Shown here: positions 7,477-14,792 of the stretch, piece after piece
How positions within the stretch are numbered: position 1 is the stretch's first letter
How the letters are laid out: the number at the start of each line of letters is the position of its first letter
Assembly: GCA_902491765.1 (NCBI GenBank)
Contig: CABUIY010000003.1
Coordinates: 1-64,000 of the forward strand
Source of the DNA: an uncultured Collinsella sp.
Lineage (GTDB): Bacteria > Actinomycetota > Coriobacteriia > Coriobacteriales > Coriobacteriaceae
Direction: 5' to 3'
Length of the DNA stretch: 64,000 nucleotides
Made by a program: the position numbers and the translations under genes
Notes under the pieces: model-generated
The model's input: the letters and a program-made list of their open reading frames with translations, nothing else
What the model was told of the DNA's origin: nothing
The model's database searches: none

Positions 7477-10254
7477 ATGGCACAGGAATTCACTTTTACC
7501 GTTAACGGTGTCGAGCACACGACGACGGAGAATAAACCACTGCTGCGCTATCTGCGCGACGACCTGCACATTCACTCCGCCAAGGACGGCTGCTCCGAGG
7601 GCGCCTGCGGCACCTGCACCATCCATGTGGACGGTGCGGCCGTCAAGGCGTGCGTGCTGACCACCGCTCTTGCCGCCGACCGCAACATCGTGACCGTCGA
7701 GGGCCTGCCCGAGGACGTGCGCGAGGCCTTTGTGTACGCCTTTGGCGCCGTGGGCGCCGTGCAGTGCGGTTTTTGCATTCCCGGCATGGTCATGGCGGGT
7801 GCGGCGCTCATCGCCGAGGACCCCGAGCCCACCGAGGAGCAGATCAAGTACGCCATTCGCGGTAACGTCTGTCGCTGCACCGGCTACAAAAAGATTATCG
7901 AGGGCATCTCGCTGGCCGCTGCGGTGCTCCGCGGCGAAAAGCAGATCGACGAGGACCTGGAGCGCGGCGATGACTACGGCGTGGGCAAGCGCGCCTTCCG
8001 TATTGACGTGCGCAAGAAGGTGCTCGGCGAGGGCAAGTATCCCGACGACATCGACGAGCTCGATCAGCCGGGCCTGACCTATGCCAGCGCCGTGCGCTCC
8101 AAGTATCCGCGCGCCCGCGTGCTCTCCATCGACACCTCCAAGGCCGAGGCCCTGCCCGGTGTGGTGGGCATCCTGCGCGCCGAGGACGTGCCGGTCAACC
8201 AGGTCGGTCACCTTATCCAGGACTGGGACGTCATGATCGCTCAGGGCGATATCACCCGCTGCGTGGGCGATGTCATCGTGCTGGTGGTTGCCGAGGACGA
8301 GGCGACGCTCGAGAAGGCCAAGAAGCTCGTAAAGATTGACTACGAGCCGCTGGAGCCCGTGCGCAACATTGTCGAGGCCAGGGCCGCCGACGCTCCGCGC
8401 CTGCATGACAGCTTCTTTGCCTTTGGCAACACGGTGGAGCTCAAGGACAACGTGTGCCAGAGCCGCCACGTGACGCGCGGCGACGCCGCCAAGGCGCTGG
8501 CCGAAAGCGCGTTCACCGTGACGCAGCGCTTTACCACGCCCTTTACCGAGCATGCCTTCTTGGAGCCCGAGTGTGCCGTTGCCTTCCCGTACAAGAACGG
8601 CGTCAAGGTGCAGTCGACCGACCAGGGTGCCTATGATACGCGCAAAGAGTGTGCCCACATGTTTGGCTGGGATAGCGAACCCGAGCGCGTGGTCGTCGAG
8701 ACCATGCTCGTGGGTGGCGGCTTTGGCGGCAAGGAGGACGTGTCCATCCAGCACCTGGCCGCGCTCGCCGCCTATAAGTTCCAACGTCCTGTGAAGTGTA
8801 AGCTCACGCGTGCCGAGTCGCTCGCTTTCCATCCCAAGCGCCATGCCATGGACGGCACCTTTACGCTGGGCTGCGACGCCGAGGGCAACTTTACCGGCCT
8901 AGACTGCGAGATCAACTTTGACACCGGCGCCTACGCGTCGCTGTGCGGCCCGGTGCTCGAGCGCGCCTGTACGCATGCCGTCGGCCCCTACAAGTACCAG
9001 AACACCGACATCCGCGGCTTTGGCTACTACACCAACAACCCGCCCGCCGGTGCGTACCGCGGCTTTGGCGTTTGCCAGTCCGAGTTTGCGCTCGAGAGCC
9101 TAATCGACCTGCTGGCCGAGAAGGTCGGCCTGGATCCGTGGGAGATTCGCTACCGCAACGCCATCGAGCCGGGCGAGGTTTTGCCCAACGGTCAGATTGC
9201 CGACTGCTCCACGGCGCTGAAGGAGACACTGCTCGAGGTCAAGGATGCCTACTATGCGCATCCCGGACACGCCGGCATTGCCTGCGCCATGAAGAACGCC
9301 GGCGTGGGCGTGGGCCTGCCCGATGCCGGCCGCTGCAAGATTCGCATCGAGAACGGCGCGGCCGTGGTCTATGCCGCCACGTCCGACATTGGCCAGGGCT
9401 GTAACACCGTCTTTTTGCAAGACGTTGCCGAGGCATGCGGCCTGCCGCTTCGCTGCATCGCCAACGGCGAGTGCTCCACCGAGAACGCTCCCGACTCCGG
9501 CACCACGTCTGGCTCGCGTCAGACGGTCGTGACCGGCGAGGCCGTGCGCGGTGCCGCCTTCCTGCTGCGCGATGCCATGCTTGATATCGAGGCCGGCAAG
9601 TCTGCGCCCGCCGCTCCCGTGAGTGCGCATGGCGACGGCGTCAAGATCGAGTATGACGACGGCCGCGCCTATCAGCTGCACACGCAGGAACTCGTCGCCG
9701 GCCAGGGTATGCACCCTCAGGATCCCGCGGCCGCCATCAAGGCGCTCGAGGGATGCGAGTTTGGCTACGTGTACCTGGAGCCGACCGACAAACTGGGCGC
9801 CGACGTTCCCAATCCCAAGAGCCACATCTGCTACGGCTTTGCCACGCATGTGGTCATTTTGGACGATGACGGCCGCGTGAGCGAGGTCTATGCTGCGCAC
9901 GATTCCGGCAAGGTGGTCAACCCCATCTCCATCCAGGGTCAGATCGAAGGCGGCGTGCTCATGGGTATGGGCTATGCGCTTACCGAGGACTGGCCGCTCA
10001 AGGACTGCGTACCCCAGGCAAGGTACGGCACGCTCGGGCTGTTCCGTGCGCCCGAGATTCCGGATATCCACGCCATTTACGTGGAGAAGGACGAGCTACT
10101 GCCTGTGGCATACGGCGGCAAGGGCATCGGCGAGATCGCAACGATTCCCACGGCGCCCGCCGTACAGAACGCCTACCGCGCGTTTGACGGCAAGCTGCGT
10201 CCGGATCTGCCCATGGTGGATACGCCGTACAGCCGCGCTCGTCACCGCGGCTAG
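7477..10254 (+). CDS. xdhD: Selenium-dependent xanthine dehydrogenase-like protein (fused 2Fe-2S and molybdopterin domains)
   Basis: 925 residues, near the length of E. coli XdhD. The N-terminus (1-160) is a two-cluster 2Fe-2S domain with CSEGACGTCTIHVDG, CGFCIPGMVMAG and CRCTGYKKI. The rest is a molybdopterin-binding hydroxylase: GGGFGGKEDVSIQ (about 413), GAYRGFGVCQSE (about 526), and the C-terminal GGKGIGEIA, whose Glu (about 885) matches the family's catalytic base. No FAD subunit gene (ygfM-like) is nearby, although E. coli has one beside xdhD. YqeB, YqeC, MocA-like and XdhC-like factors in the window support a labile-selenium molybdenum cofactor. The start follows AAGGGA. Substrate is xanthine, urate or another purine; direction of catalysis is not readable. 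Confidence 0.88.
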   Translation: MAQEFTFTVNGVEHTTTENKPLLRYLRDDLHIHSAKDGCSEGACGTCTIHVDGAAVKACVLTTALAADRNIVTVEGLPEDVREAFVYAFGAVGAVQCGFCIPGMVMAGAALIAEDPEPTEEQIKYAIRGNVCRCTGYKKIIEGISLAAAVLRGEKQIDEDLERGDDYGVGKRAFRIDVRKKVLGEGKYPDDIDELDQPGLTYASAVRSKYPRARVLSIDTSKAEALPGVVGILRAEDVPVNQVGHLIQDWDVMIAQGDITRCVGDVIVLVVAEDEATLEKAKKLVKIDYEPLEPVRNIVEARAADAPRLHDSFFAFGNTVELKDNVCQSRHVTRGDAAKALAESAFTVTQRFTTPFTEHAFLEPECAVAFPYKNGVKVQSTDQGAYDTRKECAHMFGWDSEPERVVVETMLVGGGFGGKEDVSIQHLAALAAYKFQRPVKCKLTRAESLAFHPKRHAMDGTFTLGCDAEGNFTGLDCEINFDTGAYASLCGPVLERACTHAVGPYKYQNTDIRGFGYYTNNPPAGAYRGFGVCQSEFALESLIDLLAEKVGLDPWEIRYRNAIEPGEVLPNGQIADCSTALKETLLEVKDAYYAHPGHAGIACAMKNAGVGVGLPDAGRCKIRIENGAAVVYAATSDIGQGCNTVFLQDVAEACGLPLRCIANGECSTENAPDSGTTSGSRQTVVTGEAVRGAAFLLRDAMLDIEAGKSAPAAPVSAHGDGVKIEYDDGRAYQLHTQELVAGQGMHPQDPAAAIKALEGCEFGYVYLEPTDKLGADVPNPKSHICYGFATHVVILDDDGRVSEVYAAHDSGKVVNPISIQGQIEGGVLMGMGYALTEDWPLKDCVPQARYGTLGLFRAPEIPDIHAIYVEKDELLPVAYGGKGIGEIATIPTAPAVQNAYRAFDGKLRPDLPMVDTPYSRARHRG

Positions 10255-10323
10255 GGTAGAGCGCGGACGACCATTGCTGATGGGCCGTTCGCGCTCAACA
10301 TCAACTGTATATGCTGCGCCTTT

Positions 10324-10355
10324 GGCCCCAGCTCCATCGCGAGCCGGGGCCTTTT
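10324..10355 (+). terminator. Intrinsic terminator of the xdhD operon
   Basis: GGCCCC (10324-10329) pairs with GGGGCC (10346-10351), followed by TTTTGTTT. It closes the permease-ssnA-ygfK-ferredoxin-xdhD run before the repeat array begins. Confidence 0.8.
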
Positions 10356-10376
10356 GTTTGGAGCGCCTCCGCATGC

Positions 10377-10650
10377 GGAAACTGTGTCCCGGAATTCGGC
10401 TCCAGAATGGGATGCACTTTCCGGAACAGCAGGAAACCGGAAATTGCGTCCCAGTTTGAGCGTCTATTCTGGGATGCAGTTTCCGCTGGGCGCTTCAGCC
10501 GGAAAGCGTGTCCCGTTCTGGGCCTTGATTCCGGGACACGGTTTCCGCTAGGTATGCCATATGGAAGGCGCATCCCATTCTGAGCACTCAATCTGAGATA
10601 TGGTTTCCGCGGGTGCCGCCAACTGGAAAGTGTGCCCCAGTTTGATGGGC
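10377..10650. repeat. Hairpin repeat array a (about 4.5 units)
   Basis: Units of about 49 nt recur every ~62 nt. Each begins near GGAAAnTGyGTCCC and ends near GGGATGCAnTTTCC, so the two ends form a 13-16-bp stem around a ~16-nt loop. The unit at 10438-10486 pairs over 16 bp with two G-U wobbles on the plus strand. The next (10499-10548) keeps the stem with different bases (GCGTGTCCC with GGGACACG). The last unit is a half. Spacers of 12-13 nt are unconserved. Two related arrays lie at 11970 and 13716. Confidence 0.85.
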
Positions 10651-10674
10651 AGGCGGGCATAAGCTCAACAGCTC

Positions 10675-11673
10675 CTACAGCTCCACGTCGTTGAGCCACG
10701 TCGGCAGCGCGGTCTGCCGGATGCCTGCCGTCTGCAGCTTTTTGGCGAGCATTCCTGCCGAGCGGACCTCGTTCATGGTAAAGCGCAGCAGAGGGTGGCC
10801 GTAGAGCGATAGGTGCGCCTCGCGCTGTCGTTCGGCAACGAGCGCCTCGGCGGTGGTGCGTCCGGCCAGCATGGTCTGGTCGGTATATTTGATGAGCCCG
10901 TCGAGCTCGCCCAGCGTGAGTTCCCGCGCCTGGCGCTCCCAGGCAAAGTCCGTTCGTATGGGCTTGGCCGAATCGAAGGGGTCCGTCAGCTCGTATTGAA
11001 GCCAGTCGGGCGCAAAGCCCGTCTCGATCATGATGGCTCGGGCGACCGATTCCCCGCCGCTCTCGGCGCGGGCGTCGGCATATCGAAGCGTTGTGAGGGC
11101 GGTGCGAATCGCGCGACCATTGCGGGCAGTCGCTCGTTGCTCAACGGCCTCCATCAGCTGTTCCGACGCAAGGCCGAGCTTTGAGATCGCCGAATCGGCA
11201 ATGGGCATGCCGTCGGCAAAACCAGTTTGCAGCAGGCAATCTGTGGCCGTTTGGATGGGCGGCGTTACCGATATGCCGGCTCTGCGTATTGCTCCGGCCG
11301 GCTCAATCTGGTGTCGCTGAATATGTGCGCCCGGACGAGCCGACGGCTTTGTCGAGCTGCAAACATGCACGACGTTCAGGTGTCGCCACGAGACCTCGAG
11401 CCCCAGCAGGCAAGCTGCCGAAAACGAGCAGAACGTCCAATCGGGATGGATGATCGCAAGGGCGCGGAGGATCTCGCAATGGCGTTGCGCTCGGTTGAGT
11501 TCATCCCAGTGCGTTTTTCGCGCAAACAACCCCGGCATGGGCGAGACAACCGTGCCGCCGGTGCGCCGAAGGAGCGCTTTTCGGATCGCCGTGCTCGGGG
11601 GAATCAGACAGCGCCCCTCTTGTTCGGCTTGAGTGAGCAGTTGGTCGATGAGCTGGTCGTTGCAATGGGTCAT
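10675..11673 (-). CDS. AbiEi-like winged-helix protein with C-terminal nuclease-like domain
   Basis: 332 residues, start ATG 11671-11673 after AAAGGAGG. The N-terminal ~190 residues resemble AbiEi-family antitoxins common in actinobacteria: a helix-turn-helix, then GGTVVSPMPGLFARK and FCSFSAACLLGLEVSW. The C-terminus has IRTDFAWERQARELTLGELDGLIKY, matching the D...E-x-DG-x-x-K pattern of DUF559/Vsr-like PD-(D/E)xK nucleases. No AbiEii-type nucleotidyltransferase toxin is adjacent, so this is not a standard type IV toxin-antitoxin pair. The gene lies alone between arrays a and b, opposite in direction to the operon before it. A defence or selfish-element role is plausible but unproven. Confidence 0.65.
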   Translation of the reverse strand: MTHCNDQLIDQLLTQAEQEGRCLIPPSTAIRKALLRRTGGTVVSPMPGLFARKTHWDELNRAQRHCEILRALAIIHPDWTFCSFSAACLLGLEVSWRHLNVVHVCSSTKPSARPGAHIQRHQIEPAGAIRRAGISVTPPIQTATDCLLQTGFADGMPIADSAISKLGLASEQLMEAVEQRATARNGRAIRTALTTLRYADARAESGGESVARAIMIETGFAPDWLQYELTDPFDSAKPIRTDFAWERQARELTLGELDGLIKYTDQTMLAGRTTAEALVAERQREAHLSLYGHPLLRFTMNEVRSAGMLAKKLQTAGIRQTALPTWLNDVEL

Positions 11674-11969
11674 GAGCTACCGCCTCCTTTTGGGTAGCAA
11701 AAACGTATCAGCTGGAACTTGCCGCTCAGCTGACCAAAAGCTGACCAAAATCTAACCATGCAGGTAGATGACCTGCTTTTGGCGACATATTTCTTGTTTG
11801 AATCGGTGAGCGGTAATCGGCGACCGTGAACGGTAGCTGGATATGAAGTCTTGGTAAGTTTCGGGACGTGTACTTTTTGAAAAAGAGCATTCTATCTGCT
11901 GTTTTGTGTTTCTGGATCGCATATTTGAAGGCATGTGATAAGGGCGGCGGACTGTCGCCTTGTACCTGA
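11674..11969. promoter_or_regulatory. Control region upstream of the AbiEi-like gene
   Basis: AT-richer than the surroundings. Two adjacent direct repeats GCTGACCAAAA occupy 11730-11740 and 11741-11751, with a weaker third copy behind. AbiEi-type proteins often bind repeats near their own promoter, so these are candidate autoregulatory sites. I see no convincing gene here; a 60-codon minus-strand frame lacks support. Confidence 0.4.
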
Positions 11970-12202
11970 GGAAACCGTGACCCGGAATTGCCGCTCGGAA
12001 CGGGACAAGCTTTCCGGAACAGCCCTCAACCGGAAACTGCGTCCCGGATTCGACGCTCAGAATGGGATTCGCTTTCCGGTAGAAGTTTCAGCGGAAACCG
12101 CATCCCAGAATTCAGGCTCAGAACGGGACACGCTTTCCGGATGGCATGCTTGGCGGAAACTACGGCCCAGTTTTTGGCTCCAGAACGGGATACATTTTCC
12201 GG
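11970..12202. repeat. Hairpin repeat array b (4 units)
   Basis: Four units of the same family as array a, each starting GGAAAC and ending TTTCC with GTCCC/GGGA inner arms, at the same ~62-nt spacing. It fills most of the gap between the AbiEi-like gene and the ATPase gene. Confidence 0.85.
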
Positions 12203-12255
12203 AACGGTCCACGTGCGGGGGTGTACCGCCCCTTTTGCGTGCGCCGCTTGTCGAA

Positions 12256-12311
12256 TTGCGTTATAGCTAGCTATATTATAGGAAGGTATAATATAGCTAG
12301 CTATAACGCAA
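12256..12311. promoter_or_regulatory. Perfect 25-bp inverted repeat upstream of the ATPase gene
   Basis: Arms at 12256-12280 and 12287-12311 are exactly complementary across a 6-bp GGAAGG spacer. Each arm contains the nested palindrome TATAGCTAGCTATA. It is strikingly AT-rich in a GC-rich genome, and the right arm contains TATAAT. It ends 15 bp before the ATPase start, so it could be an operator, a combined promoter/operator, or an RNA hairpin masking the leader. Confidence 0.75.
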
Positions 12312-12326
12312 AGGAAGGATGGCCCT

Positions 12327-13706
12327 ATGTTTATCGGAAGAACAGTGGAAATGTCCGAGCTCAATCGACTGTACGGCACGGGCTCCTTTGAAATGCCTGT
12401 GATTTACGGCCGCCGTCGCGTGGGTAAAACGCGTCTTATCACAGAGTTTATCCAAGGCAAGAAGGCTATTTACTTTCAAGCTCGTCGTACCAATGCAGTG
12501 GCAAACCTGCACGGCTTTAGCCAGGCGATACTTGCGGGTTCGGTTGGTGCTGCAGGTGTGTCGTTTCGTAGTTTTGACGAGGCGTTCGATGCGTTGGCCA
12601 CCATGGCTCGCACGGAACGTTTGATTGTCGTGATTGACGAGTATCCCTATCTCGCCCAATCGAATCCCGAGATCAGCTCGTTGCTGCAAGACAAGATCGA
12701 TCACTTGTACAAAGAGACCAGGCTAATGCTGATCCTATGCGGCTCGTCTCTTTCGTTTATGGAGGAACAGGTGTTGGGCTACGAGAGCCCACTATACGGT
12801 AGGCGTACGGCCCAGTTTAAGATTATGCCGCTCGATTTTACGACGACCCTCGGGTTGTGGCAGAGCATGGGTCGCGAAGACGCTGCGGTTTGCTATGGCA
12901 TGACGGGCGGCATTCCTGCATATATCGAGAAAGTCGATCCTACCGTATCGCTCGAGGACAACATCAAACGTCTTTTTCTTACTCCTACGGGCTATCTCTT
13001 TGAGGAGCCGAGTAACCTGCTATTGCAAGAGTGCCGCAATCCCGAGCAATATGATGCGATCGTGCAAGCAATTGCTCAGGGGCGCTCGAGGATCTCGGAG
13101 ATTGCGAGCTCTACGGGAATCCCTGCGAGCAACGTAAAGAGCTATGTGGATAAGCTGGCGTCGCTTGGGATTGTCGAGCGCGAGCTGCCCCTAAACGAGA
13201 CGAGCAATAAGCGAGCCGTGTATCTGCTGAGCGACCAGATGTTTAGGTTCTGGTACAAGTTTGTTCCGCAGAACATCGGGCTGATTCAAAACGATATGGC
13301 CGAGATGGCGTATAAGCGCATTGAGCCGCACGTATCGGATTACATGGGTACGGTCTTTGAGCTCATATGCAGACAATACGTGTACGAACTCGCGCGGGCG
13401 GGCCAGCTCGATGTGGTTCCGGCGAGCGTCGGGCGCTGGTGGGGGACGGATAATCGCACGCATACGCAGGAAGAAATCGACTTGATCGTTGACGATGGCG
13501 AGGGCGCTGCGCTGTTTGCGGAGTGCAAATGGCGCAATGAACCGGTGGGAGAAGACGTGCTGCAAAAGCTCGTGCACCGAAGCGAGCTCTTTAGACGGCA
13601 ACGAAAAAGCTACGCGCTTTTCTCAAAAAGCGGCTTTACGCAGGGATGTCGGGATGCCGCGGAGAGTAGGGGAGACGTCAAGCTGATCTCGTTTGCCGAG
13701 ATGTGA
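12327..13706 (+). CDS. ATPase_2/DUF234-type AAA protein with C-terminal nuclease-like domain
   Basis: 459 residues. The P-loop GRRRVGKT (about 28-35) and Walker B LIVVIDEYPYL (about 98-108) identify the archaeal-type ATPase_2 family. A winged-helix segment follows near 240-300 (RISEIASSTGIPASNVKSYV). The C-terminus is DUF234-like, with EEIDLIVDD (about 383) and LFAECKWR (about 397), the spacing of a PD-(D/E)xK nuclease core. Such proteins are widespread in anaerobes; function is poorly known, with defence or mobile-element roles often suspected. The gene lies alone between arrays b and c behind the 56-bp palindrome. Its codon use looks less GC-biased than neighbouring operons, consistent with transfer. 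Confidence 0.82.
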   Translation: MFIGRTVEMSELNRLYGTGSFEMPVIYGRRRVGKTRLITEFIQGKKAIYFQARRTNAVANLHGFSQAILAGSVGAAGVSFRSFDEAFDALATMARTERLIVVIDEYPYLAQSNPEISSLLQDKIDHLYKETRLMLILCGSSLSFMEEQVLGYESPLYGRRTAQFKIMPLDFTTTLGLWQSMGREDAAVCYGMTGGIPAYIEKVDPTVSLEDNIKRLFLTPTGYLFEEPSNLLLQECRNPEQYDAIVQAIAQGRSRISEIASSTGIPASNVKSYVDKLASLGIVERELPLNETSNKRAVYLLSDQMFRFWYKFVPQNIGLIQNDMAEMAYKRIEPHVSDYMGTVFELICRQYVYELARAGQLDVVPASVGRWWGTDNRTHTQEEIDLIVDDGEGAALFAECKWRNEPVGEDVLQKLVHRSELFRRQRKSYALFSKSGFTQGCRDAAESRGDVKLISFAEM

Positions 13707-13715
13707 GGGCGGGGA

Positions 13716-14050
13716 TAATGAAGTGCGTCCTGATTTGATGCTGGGAATGGGATGTGCTTTCCTTTTGCGACCTTTGGCGGAAAGTGCGTTCCAGATTTCG
13801 GCTTCAGAATGGGATGCCGTTTCCGGATCGGCCCTCAGGCGGAAACTACGACCCGGAATTCGGCTCCAAAACGGGATACGCTTTCCCGGTGGCATCTCTA
13901 GTGGAAACTGCATCCCGGAATAAGCTCTGGAACGGGACACGCTTTCCCATCGGGGCTTCAAACGGAAACCGTGTCCCGGAATCGAGCCTCAGGGTGGGAC
14001 GCATTTTCCGGTAGAGGCCTGGAACGGAAGGCGTGTCCCAGAATCCGGCT
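13716..14050. repeat. Hairpin repeat array c (about 5.5 units)
   Basis: Five to six units of the same hairpin family as arrays a and b, beginning 10 bp after the ATPase stop. The first unit is degenerate; later ones carry clear GGAAAC...GTCCCGGAAT and GGGACACGCTTTCC arms. It ends about 60 bp before the promoter of the small-RNA/toxin locus. Confidence 0.85.
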
Positions 14051-14109
14051 AATCCGATGGCCAGGTGGTTGAGCGAGCGGGCTCCGAGGCTCCATTACTG
14101 AAAATTCAT

Positions 14110-14138
14110 TTGTTAAACCTGGCAACCGTAGGTAGAAT
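14110..14138 (+). promoter_or_regulatory. Promoter of the candidate antitoxin RNA
   Basis: TTGTTA (14110-14115), a 17-bp spacer and TAGAAT (14133-14138) form a near-consensus vegetative promoter facing the 3' end of the small toxin-like gene. Confidence 0.65.
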
Positions 14139-14144
14139 AAAGTC

Positions 14145-14230
14145 GACGGCAGCCCAAGGGTGATAGCTGGGCAGCGCCGTTACTTAGTTCAAGGGGTCAA
14201 TGCCTTAACGGCGTCGACCCCTCTTCTTTT
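14145..14230 (+). ncRNA. Candidate antisense RNA antitoxin
   Basis: A transcript from the promoter at 14110-14138 would begin near 14145. It contains a 5' stem (GCCCA...TGGGC, about 14152-14172) and ends at a strong terminator: AGGGGTC pairs with GACCCCT (about 14192-14222), followed by CTTCTTTT. The ~85-nt RNA would be complementary to the last eight or so codons and 3' end of the peptide gene on the other strand. Convergent 3' overlap is the arrangement of TxpA/RatA-like type I systems. Predicted from sequence only. Confidence 0.6.
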
Positions 14231-14330
14231 GCTTCGTACGCTGCTTAAGTGCCTCGGAAAGTCCGATAAGCGCCGTGAGGAGCGAGACCAAAGCGGTCAG
14301 GAGCTTCACGAAATCAATCAGATCGGTCAT
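14205..14330 (-). CDS. Small hydrophobic peptide, candidate type I toxin
   Basis: 41 residues, starting MTDLIDFVKLLTALVSLL and ending in a very basic tail (KQRTKQKKRGRRR). The start is ATG 14328-14330, preceded by GGAGGTGA with ideal 7-nt spacing, one of the strongest ribosome-binding sites in the window. One transmembrane helix (about residues 4-27) followed by a positive tail is the usual build of type I toxins and holin-like peptides. A TAGAAT -10 box on the minus strand (14395-14400) would give a ~58-nt leader. The stop codon lies inside the terminator hairpin of the opposing RNA. I do not recognise a named family. Confidence 0.65.
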   Translation of the reverse strand: MTDLIDFVKLLTALVSLLTALIGLSEALKQRTKQKKRGRRR

Positions 14331-14579
14331 GGGCATCACCTCCCGTCGCATGGAGGGCGCTGCCCGGCACATGGAACTGCCGTCAACAACTGCCATTCTA
14401 TCAAAGCGCGGTCATAAATACGAATATATGTTCGATAATAACAGCAACGTGATTCCCTCGAATAGCAGCCTTTCGTAAGGGCGGCAGAAGACGGCGCTGG
14501 GCGATTGGGGCTAGACGCGCAGGTCTTCGTCACCGAAAGCCCGTTTGATTAACCAGCCCTCTGTAGGTACACTGCATAT

Positions 14580-14630
14580 TGATGGGCCCGGGATGACCGC
14601 TGATTCAAGTCACCGGGCCTAAATCTTTTT
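14580..14630 (+). ncRNA. Second small RNA-like unit, antitoxin-like architecture
   Basis: TTGATT (14545-14550), a 17-bp spacer and TACACT (14568-14573) precede a compact terminator: GGCCCGG (14585-14591) pairs with CCGGGCC (14613-14619), then TAAATCTTTTT. The promoter resembles that of the first RNA, including the shared GTAGGTA before the -10. A 32-codon minus-strand frame ending ALFKCMKKI stops inside this hairpin, as the toxin stops in the first one. That frame has no good ribosome-binding site and is not hydrophobic, so it may be decayed or chance. Confidence 0.45.
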
Positions 14631-14792
14631 CATGCATTTGAATAGAGCGGGCAACTCTCTTGGGGCCGTCTGCATGGCGTGTGCCTGGCGCATGGTATTG
14701 CGCCCCACTTTCATGTCCGTACGGGCGCCTATCCTTACGGCAATGTAGCCGCTTATGTAGCAAGCGGCAGTTGACGGAGAAAGGCCATAACC

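Noticed and set aside
7477..10254. Selenocysteine (in-frame TGA) in the xdhD-like gene
   Set aside because: The frame is open throughout. Selenium in this family is thought to be a labile ligand of the cofactor, not selenocysteine.
11752..11934. 60-codon minus-strand frame upstream of the AbiEi-like gene
   Set aside because: No Shine-Dalgarno, rich in Ser/Arg/Gln, not recognisable; more likely control sequence.
10377..14050. CRISPR arrays
   Set aside because: Units are degenerate, internally palindromic over their full length and separated by only 12-13 nt; there are no identical repeats with 30-nt unique spacers and no cas genes.
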